Below, one piece after another: positions 10,501 to 22,500 of a stretch of DNA of 64,000 nucleotides. The stretch spans positions 29,016,001 to 29,080,000 of the forward strand of contig OZ038526.1 of the NCBI GenBank assembly GCA_964036665.1, given 5' to 3'. A program made the translations under genes and the position numbers. The notes beneath the pieces are model-generated. The model searched no databases, was not told the origin of the DNA, and saw nothing but the letters and a program-made list of their open reading frames with translations. Position 1 is the stretch's first letter. Each line of letters opens with the position of its first letter. This stretch comes from Gordius sp. MW1 (taxonomy: Eukaryota; Nematomorpha; Gordioida; Gordea; Gordiidae).

Positions 10501-13500
10501 TTTTGCCAGTTTCCATTAAAATATTGGAACAAATATGGAAACCGGACACATACTTTCACAACGGAAAAGAATCATACGTTCATAGCCTTACGGTTCCTAA
10601 TCGCTTTTTGAGGATCGATAAAAATGGCAGCATACTTTACTCCACTCGGTGTGGTTTTAAACCTGATAAAAAATCTTCTATACAACTTATAAGTTCGGTT
10701 GACAATCTGGGGTCTATTAGACCCCTTATTTTTTTCAGGATAATTAAGGCTTTTAGGTTAAGATTTTGAGGAACATTTTTATGTATATAAACTTACTCCG
10801 AGTACGAGGTTTAAAATTTAATCCGATTGGGATTTATATAAGACTTGTGGTTGTGAATATCAAAATAAATAAGGGGATTTATCTAAATTTATTTATAGTA
10901 TTAATATTATTTATATTATCTATTTTAAAATAATGATATTATAGCTTGACGGTTAAAGCGAGATGCCCTATGAACTTAGCCGATTTTCCCATGGATCAGC
11001 AGTATTGTCCTCTCGTATTAGGAAGTTGTAAGCCATTTACTTATATTTATTTATTCAAATCTTTTTGTTTTTTTATTTCTGTAAATTATAAGTGTATTTG
11101 ATAGCATTTAAAACGTAAATTAAATCATTTTTGCAGGCTATATAATGCAATGCTTTTTTGTGACGAGAGCGATTAGTTTTTTGTGTAATCATAATTTTTC
11201 ATTTTCAATATAAATTTCTAATCATCTGTCTGTTTTTCAATAGTATTTTTTAGTTGAGGAATTATGAGAGCATAAACAAAATTGCTTATTGATAATCATT
11301 TAATTCGTTATAATTGCTGCACAACTTATCAGTTTCTTACGTTGACTATTTTAACACACGGACCTTTTCAACGATATTCTGATCTAATTAGAAAAAGTCA
11401 AAGATAAATTTTTCATAGCACCACGGCCTACGTCACCCTCTGAAATCAATTATTTCAACAAACTTTAATTTAGTAATGTTACTTAACATTTAAAATTTTA
11501 AATTTGTTTTTTTAATTAATATATCATTTAAATATTATTAGGGGTAATTATTTGTTTACATTTTAATGATTTAAAATATATATTAATAATGGTCCCTCAT
11601 TAATAGTATTGAGAGCCTTTAATGATTAGTAATATTTAAAAATAACTTCCCCGTTTCCAACTTGAGGTCTCTAAGACCATTCCAAGCAGAGACCAGATTT
11701 TTGTTTTCGGGCGGGCCCGGGCGGGCATGTTGAAGATAGGATTCGGGCAATTCGGGATTAATAAGATTTTTTAAATAGTGTTATTTCGTTACTTTTTATT
11801 TAATCACATATGAAAATGCTAAAAAGTTAAGAAACATGATTTCGCCTTCACAAAGTTTCTCCAAATGGCCTTTATTATTCCCTTATCATTCGTCGCTTTC
11901 GCTAAGTTACTACTTATTTTTATGATAAAAAATTTCTATACCTTTCTTTTTTTAAATTGCATTTAAATTCTATTGATAAATTATTGTCTTTTTATCAAAA
12001 AAGTAAGTGTTAACAGAGCACAGATTGACTAATTGAACTAATTTTATTCATGTAATATACGCGTATGTTTTAATAGACGTTAACATTATATAAATATTTT
12101 ATTCAAATCGTTAAGCAATCAATGCTTACCTATTTTTCACGGATAATAGAAACAAACGAAATATTTTACAATTAAATGACAAAAGTTATGGAAGTATTAC
12201 ATGCGAAAATGGCTACGTTTAAATTGGTGCAAAAATGAGGAGAGGGTGTAAGTACGTTGACGAGTGGGAGAGAGTTATATATAATGAGATCAAAATGGAT
12301 AAGTGATAAGTGATAAGTGATAAGTGCATCTGAGTGTGTTGTCTTCAGCTTTTATATATCGTGTTTCTCCACACCAACACAACACACCACAACTTCACAA
12401 CAACAATATTGACAACTCCCCCATTGACGTATAACGAGCACCAGTAAATGATCTGACGTGATTGACGTGTAACGCGCACCAGTACATGACTTGACGTGAT
12501 TGACGTGTAACGCGCACCAGTAACTGATCTGACGTGATTGACGTGTAACGCGCACCAGTAACTGAATAGATAGACGTACGGCGATTACCACACCATCCCC
12601 TTTAAGAAAGACCCCAAAGAGGACGGGAGCGGGGGGTCAAAAAAAATGTAGCGGGCCGTAAGGTACGGGAACGGCCTCCCCGATAGACGTCATTGGGTCC
12701 GCACTTGCTACCCATTATTGCCGTCTGGCTGACCCCCTCGCTTTGATTCTCGAACCGCTAGATCGTATTCTAACAGCGTTACCGTCGCCATCGGCGCCAG
12801 TACCGCGTCCGTATTCACGACATCGGGTGGGTCAAGGTGCATCGCTACACTGACAGCAGCCTCACCCACGCCGGCGTTTACAGACCCTATCGACGAGACA
12901 CTAGGCGCCCCCGGCGGTGTTACCGTTGTGCCTCCACACGAGGCCCTCCGATGCCGGCGTAGGCACAAACTACACCACCTTCGGGCAGCCCTGCGTCGCC
13001 CTCCGCGCGCCGCCGTCGGGGCAATCACCGTGCCCCCTCGGACCGGGCGAACCGGCGGAAGGACTTCTCTGGGATCCCTCCGAACCCCAGCAGTCGAGGT
13101 ACCGCTGCCCCCAGCGCGTCCTCCTCGACTGATTCTACCACCTCGTTCTCTATTCCCGGGCTGCGGGGCACCGCCCTGGGAATATCTTCGTTCGTGGAAG
13201 CTCACCATATGAGGGATACCGTCTCGGCCCACCACGAACGATACGAAAAGGTCCGTCGGGGCGTAAAGCGGATCAATCACTTCCACTTCCACCCTGAACC
13301 GGCACCATGATGCGATAATGTCCATCTAATGCACAATAATAAATATACATATTATCGCATATCAAAGATAACCCATTAACATCTCAACCGTAATTGCTCC
13401 TCGTGTCTAACCGTGCGGTTATTAGAGCCCGTAAACTCAACCTCGTAGGCTTTTGAGCCCACGTGGGATTTCACCACAGCTTCCAACCACCGCTCGGTTC

Positions 13501-16500
13501 CACGATACACGCGAGCCCATACTAAATTACCAACCTCGTACCGACTGGAAGCAGACTCGCTAGTTGTTAAACCGGAGTCCACCCACACATCGATCGGCAC
13601 GCGAGGTAATCTATTTAAAAATATTTTACTAACAGGGGCGCGACACGGAAAGCGAGCGGACGCATTATGTAATAATCTATACATCCATATGCCGTCCTTC
13701 TCTACCTTCTCATTTTTCAACCATTTCTTAACGATCGCAACATGTCGTTCCGCCAACCCGTTAGAACTTGGGTGATATGGAGGTGTTAATAAATGCAGTA
13801 TACCCCATTTACCGCAAAACACCTTAAACTCGGCGCTAGTAAAGGCAGTACCGTTATCGGATACTATATACCTCGGGATACCATAAGCGCCCATTAAATT
13901 CTTTAAAAAATCAATAACCACCCCGGTAGACAGCTTCGTGACGCGTTGAAATTCAACCCAACTCGAAGCCGCGTCCACCAGTAAAAGATATTGTTTCGAA
14001 TCAAAATCGAAAAAGTCTAGATGTACCCGGTCCCAAACGTTTCGAGCCCGCGGCCACCTAGCTTGTTTATCGTGCTTGGGCATGCACGCATTTTTACTAC
14101 ACGCAGTACATTTACGCCCATACATGCCAATATCAGCGCTCATTTTAGGCCACCAAACATAATTACGCGCCATTGCTTTCATTTTAGACGCGCCGTTATG
14201 TCCAGCATGCAATAATTCTAACACTTGTGATCGCAACGCCCGTGGAATCACTATGCGTTCGCCACGTAGTACAACCCCATTGTCAAGATAGAGTTCGTTA
14301 ACCACGCCACGATAACACCTAGCGACCTCCTCGATTGTCGCCTGACCATTCAAGTATTTAGTAACCCCATGCAACTCCTCGTCCTTGTCCACCTCCTCCT
14401 TAAGGTTAACTGACGGAAAAGCTTGAGTTACAACATTAATCAAATAATTCTCACCCTCTAGTTCCTCCTTAGGTACCGCTTCATCGCTCTCACCTAAGCG
14501 CGATAATGTGTCTGGTACATAGTTCGTTGCACCCTTTTTGTACTCCAAGGTTACGTCAAAGTTACCTAAGAACAACAACCATTTTTGTAACCTAGGGCTT
14601 AGCAACAAACTACCATTACACTTCGCAAAAAGAGGAACCAGTGGTTTATGGTCGGTAAAGATTTTAAACTTACGACCAATAAGATATTCACGACACTTAT
14701 TTAACGCAAACACCACAGCCAAAGCCTCTTTTTCTATTACAGAATAATTAAGCTCTGCCGCCGTCAATTTACGTGAAAAAAATAGTATCGGCCGCTCTAT
14801 TCCTTTAATAACATGAAAGAGCATGCCACCTATACCACTCTTCGATGCGTCAACCGCCAACCCTATGGGAAGGTTACGATTAAAACACACCAGAACTGGG
14901 TCGCTTCCCAACAAGTTTTTCAACTTCTCGAAAGCTACCTGTTCTCTATCGGACCAAACAAAACGCACGTTGTCTTTAGTTAACCTATGCAAGGGAGCTG
15001 CTACCTCCGAGCAATGCGGTATAAACTTGCGATAATAATTCACAGACCCCATGAAAGACAAGACCTCCTTCTTGTTAGTTGGGGCTCGTATCTTTAAAAT
15101 CGCAGCCACATTACTACCCAGAGGGCGTATTTTCCCACATGCAATAACGTGCCCTAAGAATGTCACTTCTGTCACTCCGATCATGCATTTTTTCATAGTT
15201 AGACGTAATCCCCTCTCCTGGATGCGCCTAAGAACTGACTCTAAACGCGAATCGTGTTCCTGCATTGTAGTGCCAACAATCAGCACATCATCCAGGTAAA
15301 AGAATACACCGTCCAAACCCTGAAAAACGGAGGCCATAGTTTTCTGGAACACCGCCGCAGAAATACTCAACCCAAACGGCAAGCGATTAAACGAAAACAA
15401 CCCCAAAGGAGTATTTATTGTCATCAACCGCGCCGAACGAGCACTTAATTTAATTTGTAAATATGCCGACCTTAGATCCAGCTTTGTAAAGAAACATGCA
15501 TTATTTAGGTTCGCTAAAATTTCCTCCACCCGCGGCATTGGGTACTTAATTTCCACCAACCACGGATTAAGCGTAACCCTAAAATCAATACAAAGCCGCA
15601 AAGACCCATCGACTTTCTTAACTGGAACCAGAGGAGTCGCCCACTCACTATAATCAACGGGCGTAATTATCCCCTGTTCCGTCCAGTCCCGCAGAACCGC
15701 ATTTACCTCGTCCCGCCATATGAACGGGATGCGCCTACTTGGACAAAATTTGGGATAGGCCCCACGTTTGAGTCTCACCTCATATTCATAACCTTTCAAA
15801 CACCCTAGACCCTCAGCAAAAACTGAATCGTAGCTCCTAACTACATTACGCAAATTCAATTGCCACCTGCCCAGGTCGCCGAATCCACTCAACACGTCCG
15901 TAGACGTCACACCCGTAGGCGTCACACCCGTAGGTGTACCGACGATTAACGTCGAAAGAGGTTTCACGACTAAAGTCGTAACTTCGGCACCACTCGGGAG
16001 CTCAATATTACATATCATCGCAACCCCACCCGGGCAAGATTTCACACTAGGAGCTACCCAACAGCTAGGGGTTGTTTCTATCAATGAGTCACAGAGACCA
16101 AACCATCTAACATGCGGGCCTATCACCTGCAGCCAATCCCAACCCATTAAAGGATCGATTTTAGTGGCTGTTAAATATAATATCAATGTCCAACTCGCGT
16201 CACCAGCCGCCACCTCTACGCTGGCTTTGCCCACTAACTCCACCGCCGCGCCATCTAACTGGCGGGCATTAAAAAAAGGTCGGGAAGCTTTTTTACCAGG
16301 CCAAAAATTATTAAATTGAAAAATGGACATTAAACTTACACAAGCTCCAGAGTCTAAAATAAATTTAACAAGCGTACCGTCTACCCCCACCTTCGCCGTG
16401 GGCAGTCGCGTACCAAACAATAATTGGGGAATGGAGCTTGTCAAATTAAAATTTATTGTAGAATTATTTGAGCTCAGAGCGTCGACACACAGTCAACGTC

Positions 16501-19500
16501 CTCCAGCCCCAGAGCCAGATTGCCCACATGCGCACATAAAATCATCATTTTTATTTAATATCGCATTCGCGGCATGTGCACAATTACCATTATTACTTCT
16601 TGCCAAAGGCGCATTAAAATTACTATTCATAACATTTATTTCATCGGCCGGTATATTGCTAACATTACTGTATCTAACATTACAATCGTTAAATCCGTCC
16701 CGCCTAACTGGAACGGAGCCACTAATATTCCTATACACATTGCGATCATTAAACTTATTCCATCTAACTGGTTCACTACCGTAACTCCCCCAATTCTTAT
16801 TACCATTATTAAAATCGTTAACTCTATTCCATCTTTCTGGCGCCTTACCGAAATTATTCCTATTCTCGTTACCATCATTAAAACTCCCTTTCCCTTTAAA
16901 GTTTCTGCCGCCGCGCTTAGTACAAAACCTTATCACGTGCGGCCCTCCACAATTAAAGCATCTAACCTTCTGTTGTACCACATTAATTCTCCTCCCTTGT
17001 TGTAGTATCATATAAAATGCGCACGCCAAACACAAGAATACTAAAATTAGCAACCAATGCGTTCGACAGGCGCCGATATAAAAGTGAACATCACTTCCCT
17101 GAGTTTCCTTGAACAGTGAAAACATCACCATTTACTCCAAATATAACAATTTACTTACGCTTAAGCAAACTCAAAACCAACAAATATCACCAATAAATCA
17201 ACGCAGTAATTTATTTAACCTAAAAAAAAAAAAGGTATACGAATATATTTAATATTAAACCCGTACAATAAAATCTAAATCAAAGCCACAAAAAAGGTAA
17301 GCTAAACTATAAACCCAAATCGCTTAAATAATAGTGTAATTTCAAATGCAGGGATCTAGTAAATCACCCCTAAGAGTAAAAATAATTTACCTAAAAAATT
17401 GCTTCAAATCAAATTTCAAACACGAAATTGAAAATTAATTTTATTCAAAAGAATCCACTATGAAAATTAGGTCGATAAATAACTTTATTCACAAGATTAA
17501 AATAAACTAAATTATACGTACCCAACACAAAATTAATTTGACATCAAAGTTAAATTTAATTTAAAAAAAACGTTCATTCTAACAAACATAATAAAAGCAT
17601 TCTAATAATATAAATTCTAAATAATTTAATTGTTAAAATGAAATAAATGATTAATAGGATAAAGATGAAAAAAATAAAGTTGTTCATCATCATACTAACA
17701 TAATAAGATATAGCAAGTATTTTAAGCTATCACCATTGTAATATACGCGTATGTTTTAATAGACGTTAACATTATAGGTGGTAGAATCAGTCGAGGAGGA
17801 CGCGCTGGGGGCAGCGGTACCTCGACTGCTGGGGTTCGGAGGGATCCCAGAGAAGTCCTTCCGCCGGTTCGCCCGGTCCGAGGGGGCACGGTGATTGCCC
17901 CGACGGCGGCGCGCGGAGGGCGACGCAGGGCTGCCCGAAGGTGGTGTAGTTTGTGCCTACGCCGGCATCGGAGGGCCTCGTGTGGAGGCACAACGGTAAC
18001 ACCGCCGGGGGCGCCTAGTGTCTCGTCGATAGGGTCTGTAAACGCCGGCGTGGGTGAGGCTGCTGTCAGTGTAGCGATGCACCTTGACCCACCCGATGTC
18101 GTGAATACGGACGCGGTACTGGCGCCGATGGCGACGGTAACGCTGTTAGAATACGATCTAGCGGTTCGAGAATCAAAGCGAGGGGGTCAGCCAGACGGCA
18201 ATAATGGGTAGCAAGTGCGGACCCAATGACGTCTATCGGGGAGGCCGTTCCCGTACCTTACGGCCCGCTACATTTTTTTTGACCCCCCGCTCCCGTCCTC
18301 TTTGGGGTCTTTCTTAAAGGGGATGGTGTGGTAATCGCCGTACGTCTATCTATTCAGTTACTGGTGCGCGTTACACGTCAATCACGTCAGATCAGTTACT
18401 GGTGCGCGTTACACGTCAATCACGTCAAGTCATGTACTGGTGCGCGTTACACGTCAATCACGTCAGATCATTTACTGGTGCTCGTTATACGTCAATGGGG
18501 GAGTTGTCAATATTGTTGTTGTGAAGTTGTGGTGTGTTGTGTTGGTGTGGAGAAACACGATATATAAAAGCTGAAGACAACACACTCAGATGCACTTATC
18601 ACTTATCACTTATCACTTATCCATTTTGATCTCATTATATATAACTCTCTCCCACTCGTCAACGTACTTACACCCTCTCCTCATTTTTGCACCAATTTAA
18701 ACGTAGCCATTTTCGCATGTAATACTTCCATAACTTTTGTCATTTAATTGTAAAATATTTCGTTTGTTTCTATTATCCGTGAAAAATAGGTAAGCATTGA
18801 TTGCTTAACGATTTGAATAATGGTAATAAGAATTGGGGGAGTTACGGTAGTGAACCAGTTAGGTAATATACGCGTATGTTTTAATAGGATAAAGATGAAA
18901 AAAATAAAGTTGTTCATCATCATACTAACATAATAAGATATAGCAAGTATTTTAAGCTATCACCATTGTAATATACGCGTATATTACAATGGTGATAGCG
19001 GTGGGATACGAACCCACGCCTCCGGGGAGACTGGTAATGACAAAAGTTATGGAAGTATTACATGCGAAAATGGCTACGTTTAAATTGGTGCAAAAATGAG
19101 GAGAGGGTGTAAGTACGTTGACGAGTGGGAGAGAGTTATATATAATGAGATCAAAATGGATAAGTGATAAGTGATAAGTGCATCTGAGTGTGTTGTCTTC
19201 AGCTTTTATATATCGTGTTTCTCCACACCAACACAACACACCACAACTTCACAACAACAATATTGACAACTCCCCCATTGACGTATAACGAGCACCAGTA
19301 AATGATCTGACGTGATTGACGTGTAACGCGCACCAGTACATGACTTGACGTGATTGACGTGTAACGCGCACCAGTAACTGATCTGACGTGATTGACGTGT
19401 AACGCGCACCAGTAACTGAATAGATAGACGTACGGCGATTACCACAATTCATTAAGAAGTTTATTTATGGGTAGGGTAGGGCAAACGGGTTAACTCAAAA

Positions 19501-22500
19501 GAGGAGTATAATTTTGTTTATTGTTATATTATTTATTAAATATGTTAACTTTAAACTTAATTAAAAAAATTGCTACATAAATATTTTCATGGACATCGGC
19601 TGCATTATATTAATATTTTGCTATTATATGATTTTTAAATGTTCCAACATGTTTGTCCCTTAATGCATTATCAATTAACTTATTAAAATATTGTAACCTA
19701 AAGCGGTTTCGCCAGTGCTATCTGGCCAAATTTTTTCGAAAGACCAAATACTAACCTTTTTTGACCTATAAGGATTAAAACTAAAGATTAAAAGTTTCAT
19801 TTGAAAGAATCATTCGACTTTTAAATAATATAGGAAATTAGATTTAATTTGTGATAATATTGCATATTTTTTTTTAAATGCCATTAATTTAATGTTTATA
19901 TTTTAATAGTGGTTGATAGAATTTAAGATCGCATAATTTCGGGCCTAACGGGCAAATTTAATATTTCGGGCCGGGCAGCTCGGGCAGCTTCAATGTTTCG
20001 GGCGGGCCCGGGCGGGCACCTAGAAGGTTCGGGCGGGCTCGGGCGGGCAATGAAGTAAAAAATTGAACCGGGCCGGGTTCGGGCATAAAATTTCTAACAA
20101 ATCTGACCTCTGTCCAAGCATGTGATTTTTAACCTAATCTACTCGATTGTACCCCTAACAAATTTTAAACATAATTAATTTTTAAGTTGGTTACGACACG
20201 AGAGACGTGCTCTACAAATGGAGAGCTACAAACCCTGTAACCTTGAGCGAAGGCCTGACTTTTTCTCAATTCGAGTTGATCAATATCAAAGCGGAAGAAA
20301 TTCAACACTTGACACCCCTAAGTGCTAATCTATTTATAACTAAATATACCATCTGATCAATACATCGTGTAGTGAGTTAATTTGTTTCCTTATAATATTA
20401 ATTTGGGGCAAAACATAAAAACTAGATAGACTGCTGGCTGGGTAAGGGGTTATCTAATGCAAAAAGAAAATTATTAAATATAAAAATGTCGAATATTTAT
20501 CATACTTATAAATTAATAGAATATATTTGACTACATGGGCTTAGCCAAGGGGGGGGCGGCCCCCTTTAAATCCAAAAATTTGGTGAAATTGATTAAAATT
20601 ATGGGTTTTTCAAAAAATGATCATTTTGCCCCTTCTGAAATCATTCTTGCCCCCCTCTAATCCCAATGCTGGCTACGCCCATGTTTGACTATTTAGGTAA
20701 ATAACTCAATATAGGATTAAGACAATGATATTTTTGTAATGCTTTTTTGTTATAAATTATAATAATTTAGGGTCAATTAGTGATTGCTTTTAAAAACTAT
20801 AATTCTACAGATATTTGAAATATTAATTAGGGAACAGTTCCATGCTTGGTGTCAGATTTCATTTTAGGCGCCATATCGGATACTTTTTGCTTCAAATATA
20901 TTTGCCTTGCATCCTCATCGTCATACTGTCGTGGGTATCATTTTGGATTAATCGAGAAGCTACGGCCGATCGCGTTGGACTTAGTAATTTAATTACCCTT
21001 GCACTGATTTGTGAATGTGCAGCATATAATGATACTTCCTCATGCACTTTAAGAGAAATAGTTTTTAAAACTCTCTCTTATAGCGTTACTGCTGTTTAAT
21101 TTAAGGGTAGACTACTCTTACTCTAATAAGGAGAATTATAAGTGGGAGACATAGGATCTCGAGCCAAAATTAGAGCGTTCATACAAAATATTTTATAGTG
21201 ATTATCCTCATCAAACGAGACCAGAACTTATTTTTGAATTAAATAATTAATAAATGAAATTTATCAAAATTAGAGTCGTTGATTAGACTCGTAAAACTTT
21301 TACATAATAAAACTCATATACCTAAATAGCACTACTCCTCCGTATCTTTTATTCTATATACTATCTCAATGTTTAAAAATGTTGCTTCTAAAAATATGGT
21401 TCATTAGTCCTCAATGAGCGACTACTCTATTATTTCAATTATTTTTAAATTGTTCTTTGATTGTTCGAAATAGGTCCTTTTCTTTTCTACTTACCTGGTT
21501 CACATTTTAGATTCCAATTGTTAAATAGAATGCAAAATTTCTTAGTCCCGCTTTCGGTATATTGGCTCTAGCTAATGAAGGTCCAAAGAAATTGCTTCCT
21601 AATAGGCTAATCCTACTATGCTCATCTATAGTTAAAAATACCCAAACAGTTTATTCACAAATAATAATTATTGCGAAAATAAATTAATTAACCTTAAATG
21701 GGTTTGGGTTGAAGGATAGCGAAAGAAAACAAAACGCAAGGACTTGATAAAATTTTTAAACTATTTTTGTCTTGGATTTTTTTATTGATTGATAATAAAT
21801 TAAGCGTCCGAAAGTCAATTATCTTTGTTATATTATAGTTAAGATTATATATTAAAAAATGTTTTCATATCAGTCCAGCCCATTTTTTCATGATCAATGA
21901 TCGGAGTAAAGCTGGATTTTTAAATATTCCCTATGGAGTTCGCCCTCCTCGCTCAACCCTTAAAACATTAAAACTTAAATTTACCCAATATTATGGCATT
22001 AAACACAGATATTAATTAAAATCCTTCGATGCACCAATTGTTCAATGCATAACAAAAAAAAATCCAAAACAATTAGAAAAAAACAAGACAAATAAACGCA
22101 ATTGGCAATTATCATTGCATATCATTATGATATACCCATTAAACGAATCCCCCTATTTAGCGTTGCAATCATTAATAAATATCTATAAATCCACAAGACG
22201 ATTTGGCCTAATATGATAAAATACATAAATAAATAAATAAAGAATTAATGCTTTAAAGTTTTGTAAGAATCTGAATGTTATGTCATATATATAAGTTAAT
22301 TTTACATTGTCTTTACTTATTAAACCTCTCCTAAATACAGGTATAACCAGCGTGCTAGCGCTATCAGCGTTTTTCTTAGACGCTCGTTCAGATCTTCCCA
22401 AATCGCCCTACCCAACGCGGTTGGATAAATTCGTGTTCGTATGTTTATTTTACGTTAGCGCCACTCTGCTAGAATTTGCCGGAGTTCATTATTACACCAA

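Larger units (their letters stand above)
12051..19446 (-). mobile_element. Ty3/gypsy LTR retrotransposon with rearranged 5' side
   Basis: A 7,396-bp insertion bounded by the 5-bp duplication ATTCA (12046-12050 and 19447-19451), coding on the minus strand. Order along the coding strand: partial 5' LTR (19446-19036), tRNA-Leu remnant, palindromic LTR end/PBS, leader and gag scraps, inverted LTR-ORF3 copy, 40-nt LTR end, PBS, leader, gag, pol, ORF3, PPT, full 3' LTR (12592-12051). Because one target duplication encloses everything, the scrambling was already present in the integrating cDNA. LTR copies differ mainly by one 7-bp unit (AAGTGAT: three in the left copy, two in the right), so the insertion is young. 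Its GC-rich coding region contrasts with the AT-rich host DNA. Confidence 0.88.
11689..20112. mobile_element. GC-rich hAT-like element, split by a gypsy insertion
   Basis: The flanks carry the same 8 bp, TCCAAGCA, at 11681-11688 and 20113-20120. The element begins GAGACCAGATTTTTG and ends AAATCTGACCTCTG, an imperfect inverted terminus. Subterminal tracts TTCGGGCGGGCCCGGGCGGG occur near both ends. An 8-bp duplication and CAGAG-type ends suggest the hAT superfamily. No transposase is visible, so it is non-autonomous. The Ty3/gypsy element at 12051-19446 sits inside it. Confidence 0.6.

Noticed and set aside
12708..13325. Envelope gene of the gypsy element
   Set aside because: No signal peptide, transmembrane segment or fusion-like region; the sequence is basic, Gly-rich and knuckle-bearing.
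17722..18567. Frames duplicating ORF3 and LTR peptides on the plus strand
   Set aside because: They are the C-terminal half of ORF3 and LTR sequence in the inverted duplication, without a start context of their own.
18990..19035. A functional or truncated genomic tRNA-Leu gene
   Set aside because: Only the 3' half is present, it carries CCA, which nuclear genes lack, and it abuts the LTR exactly at the primer junction.
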